A DNA stretch of 9,922 nucleotides from Rhodobacter sp. Its GTDB lineage: Bacteria > Pseudomonadota > Alphaproteobacteria > Rhodobacterales > Rhodobacteraceae. Every line of letters starts with the position of its first letter. Position 1 is the first letter of the stretch. The translations under genes and the position numbers were made by a program. Of this stretch, positions 1 through 5,283 are shown piece by piece. The notes below the pieces were generated by a model. It was given only the letters and a program-made list of their open reading frames with translations. It was not told where the DNA came from and did not search any database. The DNA lies in contig DPZQ01000027.1 in the NCBI GenBank assembly GCA_003536295.1, positions 1 to 9,922 on the forward strand, given 5' to 3'.

Positions 1-1
1 C

Positions 2-1588
2 GCCTTTGAATTGCGCCGTGCGCGCGAACGTAGCCACATTCTATGCGGCCTTGCGGTTGCGGTTTCCAATGTTGATGAGGTTGTGGCTACTATCCGCTCA
101 TCCGCAGATCCGGCCGAAGCGCGCGAACGTTTGATGACACGTCGCTGGCCTGCTGGCGAGATCATTCCCTTTATAAAGCTGATCGATGACCCAAGCCATA
201 AGGTGAATGACGACGGCACTTATAATCTATCTGACCTACAAGCTCGCGCAATTCTGGACCTACGTTTGCAGCGGCTGACTGCGATGGGCGTCTCGGAAAT
301 CACCGCTGAATTGACCGAACTTGCAAACAAAATTCGTGATTATCTTGATATTCTAAGCAGCCGCGAACGCATCATGGCGATCATATCGGATGAGTTGCGC
401 GAAGTACGTGCGGCCTTTGCCGTCCCACGACGCACCGAGATCGTCGACTGGGCTGGCGATATGGAAGACGAAGATCTAATCGAGCGCGAGGATATGGTTG
501 TTACCATCACCTCGGCGGGTTGGATCAAACGTACCCCCTTGGCCGATTTTCGTGCTCAACGGCGCGGCGGCAAGGGCCTGTCGTCCATGTCCACCAAAGA
601 AGATGATGTGGTCACCACCCTATTCGTGGCCAATACGCATACGCAGCTTTTGTTTTTCACGACCGACGGCATGGCCTATAAGCTCAAATGCTGGCGTCTG
701 CCCTTGGCGGGGCGTCAGGCTAAAGGCAAGGCTATCGTCAATATGTTGCCTATTGCGCAAGGGGTCTCAATCGCGGCGATCATGCCGGTTGATGCAGCAG
801 AAGCCGACTGGGCTGATTTGCAAATCATCTTTGCCACCAGCCAAGGCGATGTGCGCCGCAATGCTTTGTCTGATTTCACCAATGTCAAACGCAACGGCAA
901 AATTGCTATGAAACTGCCCGAAGGGATCGAGCTGGTCAACGCTCGTATCTGTGACATGAATGATGACGTGATGCTGGTGACCAAAGGTGGGCGTGCCATT
1001 CGCTTTTCGACCACGGATGTGCGGATATTTAACTCACGCGAATCAACAGGAGTGCGGGGCATTCGCCTGTCTGGTGACGACCGCGTCGTCTCTATGTCAG
1101 TCATCCGCCATTTCGAAGCCACCCCAGAAGAGCGCACCGCCTATCTGAAAATGCGGCGCGCCCAAGAGGGGGTCAGCGACGATACTGAGGCCGACGACGA
1201 AGACGAGATAGTGGCAGACGCAGGCCAACTCAACCTTGAGCGGTTTGCCGAAATGTCAGCGGCAGAGGATTTGATCTTGACTATCACAATCGCAGGCTCT
1301 GGCAAATTATCGTCAAGCCATGACTACCCACTGCGCGGACGCGGCGGCCAAGGGGTGAAAGCAATCACTGCGGGCAGTCGTGGTGGTGAATTGATCGCCT
1401 GCTTCCCTGTTGAACGTTCGGATCAAGTGATGCTGGCCACCTCAACAGGTCAGTCTATTCGCTGCCCCGTCGACCAGATCAGCTTTAGATCACGGTCTGC
1501 CGGCGGCGTGCGGGTATTTGACACGGGAGCAACAGAGGTTGTCGTGTCGGTCGCGCGTATTGCAGATCAGGGCGATGACGAAGAATAA
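2..1588 (+). CDS. gyrA: DNA gyrase subunit A, C-terminal part (5' end outside window)
   Basis: This is the A subunit of DNA gyrase, the type II topoisomerase that introduces negative supercoils using ATP hydrolysed by GyrB. The window opens inside the gene: the frame is open from base 2, giving 528 residues of a protein usually near 900 in alphaproteobacteria. The catalytic tyrosine and most of the breakage-reunion domain are therefore missing. What remains is the end of the coiled-coil/DNA-gate region (to about residue 140, counted from the codon at 11) and the C-terminal beta-pinwheel that wraps DNA. The diagnostic GyrA box QRRGGKG is at 557-577, and a degenerate repeat, RGRGGQGVKA, lies near residues 442-451. 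An acidic, low-complexity insertion (about residues 385-405, SDDTEADDEDE) separates two blades, and the tail is also acidic (GDDEE). Both are common in alphaproteobacterial GyrA. The stop overlaps the next gene. Confidence 0.97.
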   Translation, partial: AFELRRARERSHILCGLAVAVSNVDEVVATIRSSADPAEARERLMTRRWPAGEIIPFIKLIDDPSHKVNDDGTYNLSDLQARAILDLRLQRLTAMGVSEITAELTELANKIRDYLDILSSRERIMAIISDELREVRAAFAVPRRTEIVDWAGDMEDEDLIEREDMVVTITSAGWIKRTPLADFRAQRRGGKGLSSMSTKEDDVVTTLFVANTHTQLLFFTTDGMAYKLKCWRLPLAGRQAKGKAIVNMLPIAQGVSIAAIMPVDAAEADWADLQIIFATSQGDVRRNALSDFTNVKRNGKIAMKLPEGIELVNARICDMNDDVMLVTKGGRAIRFSTTDVRIFNSRESTGVRGIRLSGDDRVVSMSVIRHFEATPEERTAYLKMRRAQEGVSDDTEADDEDEIVADAGQLNLERFAEMSAAEDLILTITIAGSGKLSSSHDYPLRGRGGQGVKAITAGSRGGELIACFPVERSDQVMLATSTGQSIRCPVDQISFRSRSAGGVRVFDTGATEVVVSVARIADQGDDEE

Positions 1589-1898
1589 ACAAACCAATCT
1601 GGCAGGGCAGCTGCGCCACTATTTGGCAAACCTGCCCTGCCCTACGCACTATGCCAAAGTCATGGCGGCCCTTAATATAGCGCCAATGGCAAGACTGACC
1701 CAAACGCTTGAACAGATGATGCACGACGATCACGCGCAAAACCGCCCCATGATCGCCGCTATGGTCATTTCAAAACAAGGCCCGCTGCCAGCGCAGGGCT
1801 TTTTTGACAAGGCGCGGGACTTGGGTTTCGACATCTCTGACCCCCAAGCCTTTCACAGCGCACAGGTTATGGCTTTGAGAAAAAGCTTTCACGCATAG
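1575..1898 (+). CDS. Uncharacterised 107-aa protein overlapping the gyrA stop
   Basis: I do not recognise a named family. The ATG at 1575 sits inside the last codons of gyrA and the two genes overlap by 14 bases in different frames, so translation is probably coupled to gyrA. No strong Shine-Dalgarno is visible. A longer version from 1518 would run 57 bases further into gyrA and is less likely. The 107-residue product is soluble-looking, with no signal peptide or membrane segment. Its N-terminal half contains 'LPCPTHYAKVMAALNI', which resembles the opening helices of small winged-helix-like domains. It continues with a helical stretch rich in Met, Gln and His (about residues 42-60) and the segment 'GPLPAQGFFDKARDLG'. 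I have an impression that similar short proteins sit beside gyrA in other Rhodobacterales, but cannot verify it here. A DNA-binding role is only a weak inference from the fold-like pattern. Confidence 0.75.
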   Translation: MTKNKQTNLAGQLRHYLANLPCPTHYAKVMAALNIAPMARLTQTLEQMMHDDHAQNRPMIAAMVISKQGPLPAQGFFDKARDLGFDISDPQAFHSAQVMALRKSFHA

Positions 1899-1937
1899 CC
1901 CCTTTTCTTTTACGTCCTAAAGCCCTAAATCGGCCTT

Positions 1938-3269
1938 ATGGATCAAACATTACATATTCTAGGCGCCGGCATGGCAGGATCAGAGGCCGCTTGGCAAGCG
2001 GCGCAAATGGGTGTGCGGGTTGTCTTGCATGAAATGCGCCCCACAACAGGCACCTTTGCTCATCGCACAGGCAGTTTCGCCGAGATGGTCTGCTCAAACT
2101 CCTTCCGCTCGGACGATGATACGCAAAATGCGGTTGGGCTTTTACATTGGGAAATGCGCGCGGCCAATGGTTTGATCATGGAAATGGCGCATAAACATCG
2201 ATTACCTGCTGGTGGTGCTTTGGCAGTTGACCGTGACCCGTTTGCCCACAGCGTGACAGAGAGGCTGCGCGCGCATCCACTGATTTCGGTCGAGTTTGGC
2301 GAAGTGACTGACTTGCCTGACAGTGGAAATTGGATCATTGCTACGGGTCCGCTGACTTCGGGGAACTTGGCCGAAAGCATTCGCGCCCATACTGGCGCCG
2401 AGGCGCTAGCCTTTTTTGACGCAATAGCGCCAATTGTCTATGCAGAAAGCGTTGATATGTCGGTGGCTTGGATGCAGTCGCGCTATGACAAGGGCGAGAC
2501 AGAAGAAGAGCAGACCGCCTATATGAATTGCCCCATGAACCGTTGCCAATATGAAGCCTTTATTGATGCTTTGATGGCGGCAGAGAAAACCGAATTTCAT
2601 GCGGGCGAAACTGCTGGCTATTTTGACGGCTGCCTGCCAATTGAGGTGATGGCCGAACGCGGACGCGAAACCTTGCGCTTTGGCCCAATGAAACCCGTTG
2701 GCCTAACCAATCCCCATACGGGCGAGCGCGCCTATGCCGTCGTGCAGCTGCGCCGCGACAATGCTTTGGGCACGCTTTACAATATTGTGGGCTTTCAAAC
2801 AAAGATGAAATATGGCGCGCAAACTGCTGTTTTTAAAACCATTCCCGGCCTAGAGAATGCCGAATTCGCACGATTGGGCGGCATTCACCGCAACACATTT
2901 CTAAACGCCCCCACCTTGCTTGACGCCCAAATGCGTTTGCGCACCAAACCCAATTTGCGTTTTGCAGGGCAGGTGACAGGGGTCGAGGGCTATGTCGAAT
3001 CCGCTGCGATGGGGCTTTTGGCTGGGCGCATGGCCGCGGCCGAGCTTTTGGGCTGCACATTGCCTGCCCCGCCCCCCGACACGGCTATGGGGGCACTTAT
3101 CACCCATATAACAGGGGGCGCGGTCGCCAAAACATTTCAGCCGATGAATGTGAATTTCGGCCTTTTCCCACCCATAGATGCACGCGGCGGGCGAAAAGGG
3201 CGCAAAGACCGCTACCTTGCCTATACCGAACGCGCAAAAGAGTCTTTCCAGCAATGGCTGGCGCTTTAA
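1938..3269 (+). CDS. trmFO: Methylenetetrahydrofolate-tRNA-(uracil-5-)-methyltransferase TrmFO
   Basis: This FAD- and folate-dependent enzyme makes 5-methyluridine at position 54 (T-loop) of tRNAs, taking the carbon from 5,10-methylene-THF rather than SAM. The 443-residue length fits the family. An N-terminal Rossmann FAD site, GAGMAGSEAAW, occupies residues 9-19, followed by EMRP at 32-35. The two family cysteines can be placed at C52 (EMVCSNSFRS) and C232 (DGCLPIE). The C-terminal FAD-contacting block FAGQVTGVEGYVESAA lies at 342-357 and the characteristic QPMNVNFGLFPP at 401-412. The ATG at 1938 places the GxGxxG motif at the normal distance. No clear Shine-Dalgarno precedes it. It follows the small unknown gene by 39 bases and overlaps gluQ by 16, so it probably belongs to one transcript running from gyrA. 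Confidence 0.96.
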   Translation: MDQTLHILGAGMAGSEAAWQAAQMGVRVVLHEMRPTTGTFAHRTGSFAEMVCSNSFRSDDDTQNAVGLLHWEMRAANGLIMEMAHKHRLPAGGALAVDRDPFAHSVTERLRAHPLISVEFGEVTDLPDSGNWIIATGPLTSGNLAESIRAHTGAEALAFFDAIAPIVYAESVDMSVAWMQSRYDKGETEEEQTAYMNCPMNRCQYEAFIDALMAAEKTEFHAGETAGYFDGCLPIEVMAERGRETLRFGPMKPVGLTNPHTGERAYAVVQLRRDNALGTLYNIVGFQTKMKYGAQTAVFKTIPGLENAEFARLGGIHRNTFLNAPTLLDAQMRLRTKPNLRFAGQVTGVEGYVESAAMGLLAGRMAAAELLGCTLPAPPPDTAMGALITHITGGAVAKTFQPMNVNFGLFPPIDARGGRKGRKDRYLAYTERAKESFQQWLAL

Positions 3270-4120
3270 CCCCCTATAAAACCCGGTTTGCCCCCTCACC
3301 CACGGGGGCTTTGCATCTGGGCCATGCCTATAGTGCGCTGATCGGCTCGCGTCGAGCGATGAACCAGGGCGGGCAGTTTTTGCTGCGCATCGAAGATATT
3401 GACAAACCGCGCTGCAAATCCGCCTTTGAAGGGGCTATATTCACCGATCTGCGCTGGCTCGGCCTGAGTTGGCCCAGCCCTGTTTTGCGCCAATCATTGC
3501 GCTCGTTGGCCTATCAAACGGCGCTAAACACCTTGCAAATGCGAGGTCTTACCTATCAATGCGCCTGCACCCGCGCCGATATTCGCGCAGCCCTAAGTGC
3601 ACCCCAAGAGGGCAGCTCACCCATCGGCCCTGAAGTGCTAATCTATCCGGGCACCTGCCGCAATACGGGGCTTTCACCCGACATGGCCCCAACCCTGCGC
3701 TTGAATATGACAGCAGCACTGGCCGGGCGCAAAGGGGTAGAGTTCACCGAAACGGGCGAAAATGCGGGGATGCATTTTGTCAGCGCGCAAGAGCTGCTCG
3801 ACCGTATTGGTGATGTGGTTTTGGCGCGCAAAGATATCGGCGTGTCTTATCATTTGGCTGTGGTGACCGATGATGGGTTTCAACAGATCTCAGAGGTGGT
3901 GCGCGGCCTAGACTTACAACCCATCACCGCGCTGCAAGTGCTTTTGCAAGAGCATTTGGGCCTGCAGACCCCACTTTACCATCATCATAGATTGATCCGC
4001 GACGCAGCGGGGAAAAGGTTGGCCAAGCGCGACGATGCACGCGCGCTTGCGCTGTTGCGCGATCAAGGGCTTAGCGCGCATGATGTACTGGACCGTTTGG
4101 GCCTAGATCATCGGGTCTGA
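3254..4120 (+). CDS. gluQ: Glutamyl-Q tRNA(Asp) synthetase (GluQ-RS)
   Basis: This is a truncated paralogue of glutamyl-tRNA synthetase. It activates glutamate and attaches it to the queuosine base at position 34 of tRNA-Asp, so it is a modification enzyme rather than a charging enzyme. At 288 residues it lacks the anticodon-binding domain of full GluRS (about 470 residues). The class I HIGH-type signature is HLGH at residues 21-24 within FAPSPTGALHLGH, and the KMSKS-equivalent is KRLAKRD at 254-260. A zinc-binding pattern typical of GluQ-RS is visible as C103-x-C105 with Y131 and C135. The ATG at 3254 lies inside the end of trmFO (16-base overlap), indicating translational coupling of two tRNA-modification genes. 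Its 3' end overlaps the convergent hisI by 18 bases. Full GluRS is the main alternative, but length and zinc pattern argue against it. Confidence 0.95.
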   Translation: MAGALTPYKTRFAPSPTGALHLGHAYSALIGSRRAMNQGGQFLLRIEDIDKPRCKSAFEGAIFTDLRWLGLSWPSPVLRQSLRSLAYQTALNTLQMRGLTYQCACTRADIRAALSAPQEGSSPIGPEVLIYPGTCRNTGLSPDMAPTLRLNMTAALAGRKGVEFTETGENAGMHFVSAQELLDRIGDVVLARKDIGVSYHLAVVTDDGFQQISEVVRGLDLQPITALQVLLQEHLGLQTPLYHHHRLIRDAAGKRLAKRDDARALALLRDQGLSAHDVLDRLGLDHRV

Positions 4121-4462
4121 GGTGATCTTCTCACCCGCCGCCTCAACCACCGTGTAAAAGCACGATCTGCGGTTCGTGTGGCAAGCGGGGCCATTTTGAT
4201 CAACCCGCAACAACAACGCATCGCGATCGCAATCAATGCACAGCTCAACCAACCGCTGCACATGGCCCGAGGTTTCACCCTTGGCCCAAAACGCTTGGCG
4301 CGAGCGAGACCAGTAGGTCACCTGCCCCGTCTCTAACGTGTGCGCGATCGATTGCACATTCATATAGGCCAGCATCAAAACCTGCCCCGAGACATGATCT
4401 TGGGCAATCGCTGGGATCAGTCCTTGTGCGTCATATTTTAGCGAACTGGCATCGAAGGTCAT
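4103..4462 (-). CDS. hisI: Phosphoribosyl-AMP cyclohydrolase
   Basis: This enzyme catalyses the third step of histidine synthesis, opening the purine ring of phosphoribosyl-AMP to give ProFAR precursor. It is a metal-dependent cytoplasmic homodimer. The product is a single-domain HisI of 119 residues, without the HisE pyrophosphohydrolase fused in enterobacteria. Motifs are complete: the YWSRSR...WxKGxTSGH block at residues 50-67, the metal site CIDCDRD at 75-81 (C75, D77, D79, D81), and CHTNRRSCF at 94-102 (C94, C101). I chose the ATG at 4462 because AAAGGA lies five to six bases before it and the protein then starts MTFD, as is usual. In-frame upstream starts (ATG at 4477, TTG at 4486) would add 5 to 8 unconserved residues. 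It is convergent with gluQ, with the last 18 bases overlapping, and divergent from the NifU-like gene. Confidence 0.96.
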   Translation of the reverse strand: MTFDASSLKYDAQGLIPAIAQDHVSGQVLMLAYMNVQSIAHTLETGQVTYWSRSRQAFWAKGETSGHVQRLVELCIDCDRDALLLRVDQNGPACHTNRRSCFYTVVEAAGEKITSDPMI

Positions 4463-4471
4463 TTTGATCCT

Positions 4472-4499
4472 TTGCATTATCGGCAATAAACCCTATTTA
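4472..4499 (+). promoter_or_regulatory. Possible promoter for the NifU-like gene
   Basis: In the 73-base gap between the divergent hisI and NifU-like genes, TTGCAT (4472-4477) and TATTTA (4494-4499) are 16 bases apart, a weak sigma-70-like pair pointing at the NifU-like gene. The -35 part overlaps the hisI leader. A minus-strand promoter for hisI must also lie in or near this gap, but no convincing pair could be picked. Confidence 0.25.
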
Positions 4500-4535
4500 A
4501 GACCTATAAGCCCCTAAGGAAAGCCGAAAGGTCCC

Positions 4536-4985
4536 ATGTCTGACACTGATTTAATCGCCCTTTATTCCACCAGGCTTTTGGGTCTGGCAGCAAATATCGC
4601 CCATCAGGGCCGCCTAAGCGCCCCCCAAGGGGTTGGCCATGAACGTTCATTAACCTGCGGGTCGAACATTCGGGTTGAGCTGGTGCTTCGAGAGGGGAAA
4701 ATCGAAGCCTTCGCACAAGAGGTGCAGGCCTGCGTCTTGGGCCAAGCGGCGGCAGGGGTTTTGGCTCATAGTGTGATCGGCTGCACCAAAGAAACGCTGC
4801 TCAGAGCGCGCCAAGATCTAAGTGCGATGCTTAATGGCACTGGCCCCATTCCCGCCGCGCCTTTTGCCGATTTTGAGGCGCTGTTGCCTGCCAAAGCATT
4901 TAAAAATCGCCATGCATCGGTATTGTTGGCGCTTGATGCCACGCTCAGCGCCTTTGATGCGGCGCAGGCCGCGCAAAGCGCATAA
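4536..4985 (+). CDS. NifU/IscU-like iron-sulfur scaffold family protein, divergent
   Basis: The 149-residue protein follows the IscU/NifU-N layout: an N-terminal helix, a first cysteine in LTCGS (C41), a second in VQACVLGQAAA (C66), and a C-terminal helix after NRHAS. Classical scaffolds assemble Fe-S clusters on three cysteines plus an aspartate. Here the aspartate after the first CG is serine (S43), and the expected third cysteine, in the IscU 'HC' position, is alanine (H126-A127). An extra cysteine, C83, might substitute but is not in the standard place. It is therefore probably a family member with altered or lost scaffold function, and the product name should stay cautious. GAAAGG ends four bases before the ATG at 4536. 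The gene stands alone, divergent from hisI and convergent with the small minus-strand gene. No SufBCD/IscS genes are nearby in the window. Confidence 0.8.
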   Translation: MSDTDLIALYSTRLLGLAANIAHQGRLSAPQGVGHERSLTCGSNIRVELVLREGKIEAFAQEVQACVLGQAAAGVLAHSVIGCTKETLLRARQDLSAMLNGTGPIPAAPFADFEALLPAKAFKNRHASVLLALDATLSAFDAAQAAQSA

Positions 4986-5011
4986 AAAAACCGCCGCTAA
5001 ATGCGGCGGTT
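4984..5011 (-). terminator. Rho-independent terminator for the small minus-strand gene
   Basis: A perfect 9-bp stem, AACCGCCGC (4989-4997) with GCGGCGGTT (5003-5011), encloses a 5-base loop. Read on the minus strand it is followed by an uninterrupted U tract (4984-4990), the classic intrinsic terminator form. It lies about 60 bases beyond the stop of the 40-aa gene. The U tract overlaps the stop codon of the NifU-like gene. On the plus strand the stem lacks a following U run, so termination of the NifU-like transcript here would be weaker. Confidence 0.88.
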
Positions 5012-5018
5012 AGGTTAA

Positions 5019-5037
5019 AAAGAGCAGGCGTCTCTTT
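5019..5037 (-). terminator. Second, weaker hairpin between small gene and main terminator
   Basis: AAAGAG (5019-5024) pairs with CTCTTT (5032-5037) around a 7-base loop. On the minus strand the hairpin runs directly into a short U run, so it could act as a first, leaky terminator in tandem with the GC-rich one just downstream. The stem has few GC pairs and the element could also simply be mRNA 3' structure. Confidence 0.4.
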
Positions 5038-5072
5038 CAAAGCAGCCCAAGGTAGAATTGCAATAGAATGAA

Positions 5073-5195
5073 TCAAAAGCTACCGGGCAAGCATAGGGCC
5101 CCGATCAGCACGCAAAACAGCGCAACAAGTCCTAACATATCTTCAACAACCGCCGACGTAGACTGGGAAAGTGCGAATTTCAATTCTGCTAACAT
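5073..5195 (-). CDS. 40-aa hydrophobic one-pass membrane protein, predicted LexA-controlled
   Basis: The ATG at 5195 is preceded by AAAAGGAG with six bases of spacing, the best ribosome binding site in the window, and the frame closes at TGA (5073-5075). The product has an N-terminal part of about 19 residues that is mildly amphipathic (MLAELKFALSQS..., one Lys, then E18-D19). A hydrophobic stretch follows (about residues 20-37, including LVALFCVLIGALCL), long enough for one membrane helix, and the protein ends PGSF. There is no signal-peptidase motif. Upstream lie a TTGACA promoter and two GTTC-N7-GTTC boxes, downstream a strong terminator, so the unit has every part of an independent gene. 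The family is not recognised. By size, topology and SOS-type control it resembles Caulobacter SidA (a LexA-regulated 29-aa membrane inhibitor of division) and E. coli TisB (a LexA-regulated 29-aa membrane toxin). Function is inferred only by that analogy. Confidence 0.8.
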   Translation of the reverse strand: MLAELKFALSQSTSAVVEDMLGLVALFCVLIGALCLPGSF

Positions 5196-5209
5196 AATAA
5201 TCTCCTTTT

Positions 5210-5224
5210 GTTCTTCTATTGTTC
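5210..5224 (-). promoter_or_regulatory. LexA box 1 (GTTC-N7-GTTC)
   Basis: GTTC at 5210-5213 and GTTC at 5221-5224 are separated by exactly seven bases, matching the direct-repeat SOS box known for alphaproteobacterial LexA (GTTCN7GTTC). On the coding strand it reads GAAC-N7-GAAC. It overlies the proposed -10 element and start point and ends four bases before the Shine-Dalgarno, so bound repressor would block initiation of the 40-aa gene. Confidence 0.8.
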
Positions 5225-5247
5225 TTAGATTTTGGCCACCCTGTCAA
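5218..5247 (-). promoter_or_regulatory. Promoter of the 40-aa gene
   Basis: On the minus strand a perfect TTGACA -35 hexamer (5242-5247) is followed after 18 bases by AACAAT (5218-5223), which matches 4 of 6 bases of TATAAT. Transcription would start near 5211, giving a leader of about 16 bases. The -10 assignment is less certain than the -35; TAAGAA at 5222-5227 is an alternative with a poor 14-base spacer. LexA boxes overlap the -10 and abut the -35. Confidence 0.65.
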
Positions 5248-5272
5248 GAACTTTATAAGAACATTTGAGAAC
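5248..5272 (-). promoter_or_regulatory. LexA box 2 with an extra half-site
   Basis: GAAC at 5248-5251 and 5259-5262 are seven bases apart, a second full alphaproteobacterial SOS box (5248-5262). A third GAAC (5269-5272) follows after six bases, one short of the optimum. The box directly abuts the upstream edge of the TTGACA hexamer. With box 1, the promoter is bracketed by two operators whose corresponding positions are 38 bases apart. Confidence 0.75.
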
Positions 5273-5283
5273 AAATAAGAATA

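Noticed and set aside
1150..1230. Acidic low-complexity insertion in GyrA as something novel
   Set aside because: Interblade acidic insertions of this kind are usual in alphaproteobacterial GyrA C-terminal domains.
4638..4649. 12-bp palindrome ATGAACGTTCAT inside the NifU-like gene
   Set aside because: It lies in conserved coding sequence, has no N7 direct-repeat structure, and no promoter is near it.
5068..5268. Plus-strand ORF of 66 codons antisense to the small membrane-protein gene
   Set aside because: No ribosome binding site, composition unlike a protein, runs through the promoter and both LexA boxes; the minus-strand 40-codon ORF has the complete signals instead.
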